A stretch of DNA of 64,000 nucleotides from Pseudanabaena mucicola str. Chao 1806 (GTDB taxonomy: Bacteria; Cyanobacteriota; Cyanobacteriia; Pseudanabaenales; Pseudanabaenaceae), in contig NZ_CP097329.1 of the NCBI RefSeq assembly GCF_030323025.1, forward strand, positions 527,001 through 591,000, given 5' to 3'. This document shows, in pieces, positions 9,416-17,015 of the stretch (its first letter is position 1; each line of letters opens with the position of its first letter). Under the pieces are notes generated by a model. It was given only the letters and a program-made list of their open reading frames with translations. It was not told the DNA's origin and ran no database searches. A program made the translations under genes and the position numbers.

Positions 9416-12400
9416 ATGAACCGTACTGCGATCCGTAATTTTGCGACTTGGGCGAGAACTACTCTGATCGAGCAGGTGCGATCGCGTTTGCATAGTTTTG
9501 GTATCACCGAAAAGCGGATTGTTCCAGCGCAAAATGTGGCGGGGGGAATTGTGGTAAATGGGCAGACGCTCAATGGTGAGGATGCGGAACATTATCGGCA
9601 ATTAAAATCGCTAATTGATCACAGTGGCTTAACGGGGGCGGCGCTGATTACCAAGATTACCGAAGAGATTGCCTATATTTGGTTTAACCGTTTGGCGGCG
9701 TTGCGGTATATGGAGGTGAATGGTTATCTCAGTTATCGGTGTTTGAGTAGTAGTGATCCGAATTTGGTCGATCCTGATATCTTGCGTGAGGTGGGAGCGA
9801 TCGCGGCGGCAGGAGATTTTGAGGAGTTGGATTTTGCGAAGTTGACGGTATGGCGCGAGTTGGCGGCGAGTCAACCGAATCCTGATGAGTGGTTATATCG
9901 CAAGTTATTGTTATTGCAATGTCGCGATTTGTCGAAGGCGATCGCCTGTTTGTTCGATCGCGATAAGGATTACACGTTGTTATTTTTGCCGCCAAATTTG
10001 TTAAATAGTGATTCCATTCTCAAAAAGTTGGTGAGTGCGATCGCGGAGGAGGATTGGCTAGATATCGAGATTGTGGGTTGGCTGTATCAGTTTTATATTT
10101 CTGAGAAGAAGGATGAGGTGATCGGCGCGAAGTCGAAGGTAAAGGCGGAAGATATTCCTGCGGCGACGCAGTTGTTTACGCCCCATTGGATTGTGCGCTA
10201 TATGGTGGAGAATTCGCTGGGGCGGTTGTGGTTGGAGGCGCATCCTGAGTCGGGTTTGCGGGAGAAGATGCCGTATTATTTGGAGAGATCCCCCCTAGCC
10301 CCCCTTGAAAAGGGGGGGAAAGATGCTCTTCAAGTCCCCCTTTATAAGGGGGATTTAGGGGGATCGTTAAATCAAATGGAAGTAAGATCCCCCCTAACCC
10401 CCCTTGAAAAGGGGGGAAAAGATGCTCTTCAAGTCCCCCTTATTAAGGGGGATTTAGGGGGATCGTTAAATCAAATGGAAGTAAGATCCCCCCTAGCCCC
10501 CCTTGAAAAGGGGGGAAAAGATGCTCTTCAAGTCCCCCTTTATAAGGGGGATTTAGGGGGATCTCTTACCCCTCAAGACCTCACTGTTTGCGATCCTGCT
10601 TGTGGGAGTGGGCATATTTTGGTGTATGCCTTTGATTTGTTGTTTGAGATTTATCGGGAGCAGGGGTATAGCGATCGCGAGATTCCTGCTTTGATTCTTG
10701 AGCATAATTTGTTTGGTTTGGATATTGACGATCGCGCGGTGCAGTTGGCTAGTTTTGCGATTTTGATGAAGGCGCGGGCTAGGGATAAGCGTTTTTTGCG
10801 GCGGGTGGCAGATTTACCGAGGTTAAATATTTTGTGGGTGCGGAATACGCGCCAGTTTTTTAATGAGAGGGAGTTGGCTGGCGTTGGGCAGGGGGCGATC
10901 GCTGATCATCAGATGTCTTTGGGGTTGGGGTTGGCGGAGCAGTTGCCTTTGGGTTATGTTGCGCCTATAGTGCGGGGTTCGTTGGTGAGTTTTTTAACTG
11001 AGAATAGAGCAATTTCAGGGGAGTTGTTGGCAATTTTGCGGGCGTTTGTGGATGCGGATCATTTGGGTAGTTTGATTGAGCCGCCTGTGTTTGATGCGGA
11101 TCGCATCTATGCGGAGTTGGATCGGTTGGAGTTTGATTTTCCGATTTATCGGGATGATTTTGGGGTGTTGCGGGATGTTGTGCGCCAAGCGGTGTTTTTG
11201 CGCCGACAGTTTCGGGTAGTTGTGGCGAATCCCCCTTATATGGGAAGTAAATCTTTTAACGACAAGGTTAATACTTTTATTGCAGATAATTATAAAAAAG
11301 GTAAGTCTGATTTATTTGCGGCTTTCATTGAGCGTTTATTGCAAATGTCTGGTAAAGATGGCTTAGCGGCTATGGTAGTTATGCAATCTTGGATGTTTTT
11401 GAGTAGTTATGAAGAATTAAGAAACTATATTCTAAAAGACTATGAAATAACTTCTTTATTACATATGGATAATAATGTAATGAAGATCGCTTTTGGAACT
11501 TCTGCTTTTGTCACAAGAACAAAGCAAAGCAATAATTTTAAAGGTTCGTATACTTGGTTTGAAACGGATGATCTTGATGATGTTGGTGAAAAACCTAGAG
11601 TATTTCCTGCTCCTAATGAACGCAATTTAAAAGCACCAAATGGAACTAATATTTTTTACGCTTCTGCTCAAGATTTTGGCAAGATTCCATCGAGTGCGAT
11701 CGCTTATTGGGTTAGCAAGCAATTACTAGAAGTCTTTTCAAAAGCTTCTCTTTTAGGTGATATAGCTAGTCCTAGACAAGGATTATCAACTACAGATAAT
11801 AGTCAATTTGTACGATTCTGGTTTGAAGTTAAAAAAAGTAATATAGCGCTTAACTGTGCCAATAGACGAGATGCTCAAAAAAGCGCTCTAAAATGGTTTC
11901 CCTTTGATAAAGGAGGCGATTTTAGGAAATGGTATGGGAATAATATATTTATTGTGAATTGGCACAATGACGGAAAAGAAATTAAAGAAAATATTTTATC
12001 AAAATATCCGTATTTAAAAGGTAATCCAGATTTTGTTGCTAAAAATTCAGACTATTATTTTCAAGCTGGAATTACATGGGGAAAAGTAACTTCAGGAGCT
12101 TTTTCTACAAGATTTAGTGAGAATGGTTATATTTTTAGTGATGCAGGTATGAAAATATTTGTTTCTTCTTCTAAAACCACTCAATCTTTTTTAGGTTTAT
12201 TAAATTCTAAAATTATAGAACAAGTCCTTTTGTGTATTTCTCCCACTCTTAATTTTGAGCAAGGTAGTATTTCACAAATTCCAGTTTTAGATGAGGCTTT
12301 TGACAGCCAAGTTGCAGAAAATGCTATTTCTATTTCTCGCCAAGACTGGGATAACTTTGAAACCTCATGGGACTTTAAAACCCATCCATTAACCCGATAC

Positions 12401-13432
12401 AAAACAAACCTGATCCAACAAGCATTTGAGAACTGGCAACAACAATCAGAAAGCGCATTTCAACAACTCAAACAACTCGAAGAAGAAAACAACCGTTATT
12501 GGATCGCCGCCTACGGACTGCAAGACGAACTCACCCCCGAAGTTCCCGATGAACAGATCACCATCCGCCGCGCCGACCTCACCCGCGACATCAAATCCCT
12601 GCTCTCCTATGCAGTGGGTTGCATCATGGGGCGCTATGGGTTAGAGAGAGAGGGAATAAGATCCCCCCTAACCCCCCTTAAAAAGGGGGGAAAAGATGAT
12701 CTTCAAGTTTCCATTCAAAAAGAAGAAGAAAAGAAAGAAAAAGAAGAAAACTCTTCTCCCCCCTTAAAAAGGGGGGCTGGGGGGGATCTCCCATCATCAG
12801 CCATCATCCCCATTACCTCCCAAGCCTACTTCACCGATGACATCGTAGACCAGATCATCGAATTTCTCAAAACCGCCTACAGCCCCCAACACCTCCAAAC
12901 CAATCTCGACTACATCGCCAATGCCCTCACCCTCAAAACAGGCGAACACTCAAGAGATAGAATCCGCCGCTACTTCCTCGATGAATTTGTCAAAGACCAC
13001 ATCCAAACCTACAAAAAACGCCCGATCTATTGGTACTTTACCAGTGGCAAAAAGAAAGCCTTCGGCGCACTCGTCTACCTACATCGCTACGACACCACCA
13101 CCCTCGCCCGACTCCGCACCGATTACGTCCTCGAACTCCAACGCAAACTCGACAGCGAGATTCAACGCGAACAACAAAACCTCGCGCTCCTCACCACCAC
13201 CGCCGCCAAAAAAGCCAGCCAAAAACTAATCAAAGACCTGCAAGACCAACAACTCGAACTCCGTGAATATCAAGCCAAACTCCAACACGCCGCCGATAAG
13301 CGTATAGCGATCGATCTAGATGACGGCGTAGCCTATAACTACACCCTATTTGAAGGTTTAGTCTATGAAGGCGCAGAGTTAAAAATGGCAGATCTAAAGA
13401 AAAAGTCAGAATGGAAACGAAAAAATCCATAG
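9416..13432 (+). CDS. pglX: BREX-1 adenine-specific DNA methyltransferase PglX
   Basis: A 1338-residue protein. It has methyltransferase motif I, VCDPACGSGHIL, near residue 390 (AdoMet binding) and motif IV, NPPY, near residue 604 (adenine N6 catalysis), with Type IIL/Eco57I-like surroundings. PglX methylates host DNA at a BREX site and defines self from non-self. Three tandem 33-residue segments (RSPLAPLEKGGKDALQVPL... type) precede motif I, and a fourth, more divergent segment lies near residue 1080-1125. These come from palindromic nucleotide repeats inserted in frame and account for the extra length. Base composition shifts from G-rich to A-rich/C-rich after about 12.3 kb, suggesting mosaic ancestry. 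It is expected to act with BrxC and PglZ. Confidence 0.95.
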   Translation: MNRTAIRNFATWARTTLIEQVRSRLHSFGITEKRIVPAQNVAGGIVVNGQTLNGEDAEHYRQLKSLIDHSGLTGAALITKITEEIAYIWFNRLAALRYMEVNGYLSYRCLSSSDPNLVDPDILREVGAIAAAGDFEELDFAKLTVWRELAASQPNPDEWLYRKLLLLQCRDLSKAIACLFDRDKDYTLLFLPPNLLNSDSILKKLVSAIAEEDWLDIEIVGWLYQFYISEKKDEVIGAKSKVKAEDIPAATQLFTPHWIVRYMVENSLGRLWLEAHPESGLREKMPYYLERSPLAPLEKGGKDALQVPLYKGDLGGSLNQMEVRSPLTPLEKGGKDALQVPLIKGDLGGSLNQMEVRSPLAPLEKGGKDALQVPLYKGDLGGSLTPQDLTVCDPACGSGHILVYAFDLLFEIYREQGYSDREIPALILEHNLFGLDIDDRAVQLASFAILMKARARDKRFLRRVADLPRLNILWVRNTRQFFNERELAGVGQGAIADHQMSLGLGLAEQLPLGYVAPIVRGSLVSFLTENRAISGELLAILRAFVDADHLGSLIEPPVFDADRIYAELDRLEFDFPIYRDDFGVLRDVVRQAVFLRRQFRVVVANPPYMGSKSFNDKVNTFIADNYKKGKSDLFAAFIERLLQMSGKDGLAAMVVMQSWMFLSSYEELRNYILKDYEITSLLHMDNNVMKIAFGTSAFVTRTKQSNNFKGSYTWFETDDLDDVGEKPRVFPAPNERNLKAPNGTNIFYASAQDFGKIPSSAIAYWVSKQLLEVFSKASLLGDIASPRQGLSTTDNSQFVRFWFEVKKSNIALNCANRRDAQKSALKWFPFDKGGDFRKWYGNNIFIVNWHNDGKEIKENILSKYPYLKGNPDFVAKNSDYYFQAGITWGKVTSGAFSTRFSENGYIFSDAGMKIFVSSSKTTQSFLGLLNSKIIEQVLLCISPTLNFEQGSISQIPVLDEAFDSQVAENAISISRQDWDNFETSWDFKTHPLTRYKTNLIQQAFENWQQQSESAFQQLKQLEEENNRYWIAAYGLQDELTPEVPDEQITIRRADLTRDIKSLLSYAVGCIMGRYGLEREGIRSPLTPLKKGGKDDLQVSIQKEEEKKEKEENSSPPLKRGAGGDLPSSAIIPITSQAYFTDDIVDQIIEFLKTAYSPQHLQTNLDYIANALTLKTGEHSRDRIRRYFLDEFVKDHIQTYKKRPIYWYFTSGKKKAFGALVYLHRYDTTTLARLRTDYVLELQRKLDSEIQREQQNLALLTTTAAKKASQKLIKDLQDQQLELREYQAKLQHAADKRIAIDLDDGVAYNYTLFEGLVYEGAELKMADLKKKSEWKRKNP
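10287..10567. repeat. Three tandem 99-bp palindromic repeats inside pglX
   Basis: GATC boundaries occur at 10287, 10386 and 10485, an exact 99-bp period of 33 codons; the last copy closes with GGGGGATC at about 10567. Each copy has C-run/G-run palindromes (CCCCCCTTGAAAAGGGGGG type) and belongs to the same family as 1391-1472. All three stay in the pglX frame and are inserted just before methyltransferase motif I. Confidence 0.9.
12659..12790. repeat. Fourth palindromic element inside pglX
   Basis: AGATCCCCCCTAACCCCCC begins at about 12659 and GGGGGGATCT closes the element at about 12790. Between them is an A/G-rich stretch read as Lys/Glu (EEEKKEKEEN). The frame is preserved. It is the same dispersed family as 10287-10567, with a different interior, inserted in the C-terminal part of PglX. 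Confidence 0.85.
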
Positions 13433-13444
13433 GAACTAAACCCA

Positions 13445-13783
13445 ATGCTCCAAACACTTGAAAAAAATCAAAATCTATCTCTGCTCCTGCAAGAGTTAAA
13501 AGTTAAATTACAAAACCTCTATGGTCAGCGACTGTACGCATTAATTCTCTTTGGCTCACAGGCAAGAGGCGAAGCCAATGCAGACTCCGACATTGATATC
13601 ATGACAGTCCTTGAAGATCCCGTAAATGTCCTTGCCGAAATCAATCGCACCTCAGACATTTGCCATCACTTTCTCAATCAAAATGGCGAACTAATCTCCA
13701 TCATCCCCACTAGCAAATCCAGTTTTCTCGCCTCTTCCATTTCCCTAATCAGAGTCGTCAAAAAAGAAGGAATCCTGTTATGA
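13445..13783 (+). CDS. MNT-type nucleotidyltransferase (MntA-like antitoxin)
   Basis: A 112-residue minimal nucleotidyltransferase. LFGSQARGEANADSDIDI at residues 36-53 is the GSxxxG...DxD active-site signature that binds metal and NTP. Family members paired with HEPN proteins form toxin-antitoxin modules in which the MNT enzyme adds AMP to the HEPN ribonuclease and silences it. The gene starts 12 bases after pglX and its stop overlaps the start of a degraded HEPN frame, as in an operon. Because the toxin is broken, the antitoxin may be a relic. MNT-HEPN modules are frequent passengers in defence islands. Confidence 0.85.
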   Translation: MLQTLEKNQNLSLLLQELKVKLQNLYGQRLYALILFGSQARGEANADSDIDIMTVLEDPVNVLAEINRTSDICHHFLNQNGELISIIPTSKSSFLASSISLIRVVKKEGILL

Positions 13784-13889
13784 ATGAAATAACACTGCTT
13801 TTATTGCCGACCAAGCCACAGCCGAAGCTGCGATCGCTAATGCTCAAAAGTTTATCGATGAAGTACAAAGAATTATGAATCTTAACTAA
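13780..13889 (+). pseudogene. Remnant of HEPN-domain partner gene
   Basis: ATG 13780 overlaps the MNT stop (ATGA arrangement), as expected for the toxin start. Only a few codons follow before the frame breaks. In another frame, 13797-13889 reads AFIADQATAEAAIANAQKFI and continues to a TAA at 13887; this helical tail resembles the C-terminus of HEPN proteins (phage-type 'EA..FIxEV' ending). An internal deletion probably joined the first codons to the last 30. No RxxxxH motif remains, so no ribonuclease activity is expected. Confidence 0.6.
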
Positions 13890-13914
13890 CATTAAAACAA
13901 TTCCTTATAAACCC

Positions 13915-14484
13915 ATGACTATCCAAACCCTAACAAAACACTACACCACCGCCGAATACCTTGAACTAGAAGAACAATCGGCATCAAAAAACGAATACCA
14001 CAATGGTGAAATTAGACCCATGACAGGAGGCACAACCAACCACAACACCATCACCCTCAATACCGCCCTATTACTCAAACTTGCCCTCAAAGGTCAACCC
14101 TACAAAGTATTCATGAACGATGTGCGTCTATGGATCGATCGCGATCGCTTTTACACCTATCCCGACCTCATGGTGATTAGCGACCAGCCCATTTATCAAA
14201 GCCAAAATCAAACCATCGTCACTAATCCCACCCTGATCGTTGAAGTTCTCTCCAAATCCACCCGCAACTACGACCTCGGCGAAAAATTTGGTTATTATCG
14301 CACCATCCCCACCCTGCGCGAATATCTTCTCATCGAGCAATCTCATCCCCAAATCCTGCACTATGCCAAAGTTGATACCAAATGGCTATTAACAGAATAT
14401 GAAAACATCAGCGATCTAATTTCGCTTCAGTCAATACCCTGTGAACTAGCGATCGCCCAAATCTACGAAGATATCGAATTTTAA
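13915..14484 (+). CDS. Uma2 family endonuclease
   Basis: A 189-residue protein of the Uma2/DUF820 family, very common in cyanobacteria and classed in the PD-(D/E)XK nuclease superfamily. The start (YTTAEYLELEEQSASKNEY) and the core (VRLWIDRDRFYTYPDLMVIS, then PTLIVEVLSKSTRNYDLGEKFGYYR) contain the family's D...ExL signature region and conserved YR. Its biological role is unproven; it is often found beside mobile or defence genes. It lies between the MNT/HEPN remnant and the disrupted Rpn gene, all inserted between pglX and pglZ. A second, distant Uma2 gene is at 34210-34773. Confidence 0.85.
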   Translation: MTIQTLTKHYTTAEYLELEEQSASKNEYHNGEIRPMTGGTTNHNTITLNTALLLKLALKGQPYKVFMNDVRLWIDRDRFYTYPDLMVISDQPIYQSQNQTIVTNPTLIVEVLSKSTRNYDLGEKFGYYRTIPTLREYLLIEQSHPQILHYAKVDTKWLLTEYENISDLISLQSIPCELAIAQIYEDIEF

Positions 14485-14514
14485 ATTAACAACCAACTCT
14501 AATCCCGAAAAACC

Positions 14515-15082
14515 ATGCGCTTCATCAATCCCAAAACCGACTACGCCTTCAAAAAAATCTTTGGCTCCGAACAAAGCCATGATATTTTGATTAGCTTCCT
14601 CAATGCCATCCTCTACGAAGGCAACCACACCATCATCGATCTAGAAATTATTGCTCCTAGCATTAAGTACAAACTTCGAGGCTTTAGCAAAAGTTGTGTG
14701 GATATTCAAGCCTCCATTCGAGACACATCACACACAACCCCTAATACTGTTAGCCAGATTATTATTAAGATCCAAATCTTGAATGAACAGAGTTATCAGA
14801 AAGATATTCTGTGCAACTCAGTTAAAGCCGAACCCCTTGTTTTGGAAACATTTGACCATTTGGAAAATATCATCGCCCTCACCATCGCCGACTTTGAAAT
14901 GTTCCCCGAACTCGATCAACTCCTCTCCCGTTTCATCCTCAAAGAAAAAACCTACCTCACCGACTACCCCATCTATGACATCGAACTCGTATTTATCGAA
15001 TTACCAAAATTTCAAAAACAACTCGCAGAACTAGAAACCCTTGCTGATAAATGGTTATATTTCCTCAAGACTGCCAGAAAAC
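14515..15082 (+). pseudogene. Rpn-family recombination-promoting nuclease/putative transposase, 5' part (split by IS66)
   Basis: The N-terminus, MRFINPKTDYAFKKIFGSEQ, is diagnostic for the Rpn/PD-(D/E)XK transposase-like family (PDDEXK_2). The conserved second half, LTDYPIYDIELVFIELPKFQK, is also present. The usual catalytic segment, normally IEMQxLN, reads IKIQILN here, so the acidic residue appears to be lysine. The gene is interrupted at 15082 by an insertion sequence. Joining 15082 to 16680 restores an uninterrupted frame (KTARKLESVPPSMEAV) to the 3' part. The gene was probably already weakened in its active site before the insertion. Confidence 0.85.
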
Positions 15083-16671
15083 GTAACTACTCAGGCTAAA
15101 GATTTAATTCAAGCTAAAGATTTAATAATATTTTCCAAGAAGTAATCAAGGAAGAAGTAGGATTTGAAGAATAAAGCCAGAGCGAATCGTAATCGAGATG
15201 AAAGAGAGTCCACCAAAGCAAAGAATCAGTAGAGAAGAGATCCGAGGGATCTATCAACAAGGCGAAGAAGCTGTTATTGCTTTGGTGGAAGGACTATTGC
15301 ACAAGATAGAGCAACTAGAAGAGCGATTAGAAGTATTAGAAAATCAGGCAAAGAAAGATAGTCAAAACAGTAGCAAACCACCATCAAGTGACGGATTTGG
15401 AAAGCGAACAAAAAGCTTGCGAGGAAAAAGTGAACGGCAAAGCGGAGGACAAATTGGGCATGAAGGCAACACCTTAGAGTGGCGAGAAGAAATCGATGAA
15501 ACCATCGTGCATCGGGTAGACCAGTGCGAAAGTTGCGGAGCCTCGTTAGTAGGCACAGAGATATTAAATTGGGACTTGAGACAAGTGCATGATTTACCAC
15601 CAATAGTCCTAAAAGTAACAGAACATCAAGCCGAAGTAAAATGCTGTAACCACTGCGGATTATTAAATCGCGGAAAATTTCCAGCCGATGTGAGCAACGT
15701 AGTGCAGTATGGATCAGGACTAAAGGGATTAATAGTCTATCTGATGGAGGGACAATTACTGCCAACAGAGAGGGTGCGGGAACTAATCAGCGAAATATTT
15801 GACTGCAAACTATCGGAAGGGACAATCTACAACGCAAGAGAATATTGCTATGGGCAATTAGAAACCGTAGAACAGTATCTAAAAGAGGGGATACAAGCTG
15901 CCGAAGTAGGACATTTTGACGAAACAGGGATGCGGGTCAAAGGAAAACTGATGTGGTTGCATGTGGCAAGTACATCAGGGTTAACCTACTACTTTATGCA
16001 TACCAAACGGGGTCAAATAGCTATGGATGCGATGGATATTCTGCCCAACTTTGACGGTATCAGTGTCCATGATGGTTTATCTAGTTATGCCCAATATGAT
16101 TGTAAACATGCTTTGTGCAATGCACATCATTTACGGGAATTGACGTTTATCGTTGAACGTTACCAACAGCCATGGGCAGAGTTGATGCTCTCGTTATTGG
16201 TTGAAATCAAAGACCAGATAGGAGTTGCCAAAACTGATGGACTCAGCGCTTTACCCTCAGAAAAATCAGCAGATTTTGAGCGACGTTATCAGGAACTAAT
16301 TGACCAAGGACTTAAAGCTAATCCGCCGCCTCCCATAGATCCAGATATCCCACCAAGGAAAGGTCGTCTTAAACAAAGTCCAGCCAAGAACTTACTCGAC
16401 CGTCTTCAAAAAAATCAATCGGCTGTTTTAGCTTTTATGTATGATTTTCGTGTTCCTTTTGATAACAATCAGGCGGAACGTGATTTACGTATGATGAAAC
16501 TCAAACAGAAAGTATCTGGCACTTTTCGCTCTCTTGAGGGCGCTCAAATGTTCTGTCGCATTCGTGGCTATATTTCGACTCTCAGAAAGCAAGGTGTTAA
16601 TGTTCTGGAGTCTCTCAAACAAGTGTTTCTTGGAAACCATTTCTTCCCAAATCTCCAGCCTGAGTAGTTAC
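15083..16671 (+). mobile_element. IS66-family insertion sequence with 8-bp target duplication
   Basis: Terminal inverted repeats GTAACTACTCAGGC (15083-15096) and GCCTGAGTAGTTAC (16658-16671) are perfect. They are flanked by direct repeats CAGAAAAC at 15075-15082 and 16672-16679. An 8-bp duplication is what IS66 elements produce. The 1589-bp element carries a single transposase gene and no tnpA/tnpB, as in the reduced ISBst12-like branch. The perfect ends and duplication suggest a recent insertion. Confidence 0.95.
15198..16667 (+). CDS. IS66-family transposase (TnpC-type)
   Basis: A 489-residue DDE transposase. The N-terminal leucine-rich coiled coil (IEQLEERLEVLENQ) and SSKPPSSDGF segment are typical of IS66 TnpC. 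A zinc-binding region follows (CESCGASL, CCNHCGL). The catalytic core shows HFDETGMRVKGKLMWLHVAS (first D), ISVHDGLSSY (second D) and FDNNQAERDLRMMKLKQKVS (E). All three acidic residues are visible, so the enzyme may be active. The stop lies four bases from the right end of the element. Codon use and base composition are more balanced than in flanking BREX genes, as expected for an incoming element. Confidence 0.95.
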   Translation: MKESPPKQRISREEIRGIYQQGEEAVIALVEGLLHKIEQLEERLEVLENQAKKDSQNSSKPPSSDGFGKRTKSLRGKSERQSGGQIGHEGNTLEWREEIDETIVHRVDQCESCGASLVGTEILNWDLRQVHDLPPIVLKVTEHQAEVKCCNHCGLLNRGKFPADVSNVVQYGSGLKGLIVYLMEGQLLPTERVRELISEIFDCKLSEGTIYNAREYCYGQLETVEQYLKEGIQAAEVGHFDETGMRVKGKLMWLHVASTSGLTYYFMHTKRGQIAMDAMDILPNFDGISVHDGLSSYAQYDCKHALCNAHHLRELTFIVERYQQPWAELMLSLLVEIKDQIGVAKTDGLSALPSEKSADFERRYQELIDQGLKANPPPPIDPDIPPRKGRLKQSPAKNLLDRLQKNQSAVLAFMYDFRVPFDNNQAERDLRMMKLKQKVSGTFRSLEGAQMFCRIRGYISTLRKQGVNVLESLKQVFLGNHFFPNLQPE

Positions 16672-16679
16672 CAGAAAAC

Positions 16680-16996
16680 TAGAATCTGTACCACCAAGCA
16701 TGGAAGCCGTACCTGAGATCAAACAAGCCTTTGCGATCGCTAACCAAGCCAACCTCAGTCTTGAAGAAATAGATGAACTCGAACATCAAGAAATCTTCAT
16801 TCAAGATCAACGCAATGCCATCAAAAAAGCTCTAGATCAAGGTATTGAGCAAGGCATCGAACAGGGCATTGAGCAAGGAAAACTAGAGGCTCAACTCGCG
16901 ATCGCTCAACAATTGCTTAATGTTTTAGACGATGCTGCGATCAGCCGTACCACAGGGCTAGACATAGAGGCGATCGCCCAACTCAGAAATAATTAA
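16680..16996 (+). pseudogene. Rpn-family nuclease, 3' part
   Basis: Continues the frame broken at 15082: LESVPPSMEAVPEIKQAFAI, then ANQANLSLEEIDELEHQEIF and a QG-rich helix (QGIEQGIEQGIEQGK), which is the usual C-terminal tail of cyanobacterial Rpn proteins. An internal ATG at 16700 could give a 98-residue fragment, but it would lack the nuclease domain. The tail ends 19 bases before pglZ. Confidence 0.85.
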
Positions 16997-17015
16997 CCAA
17001 AACCATCAATCACCA

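Noticed and set aside
12426-13457. Several Ser/Thr/Pro- or Arg-rich frames inside the 3' part of pglX
   Set aside because: Shadow frames of a strongly C-rich coding segment; composition is that of out-of-frame reading.
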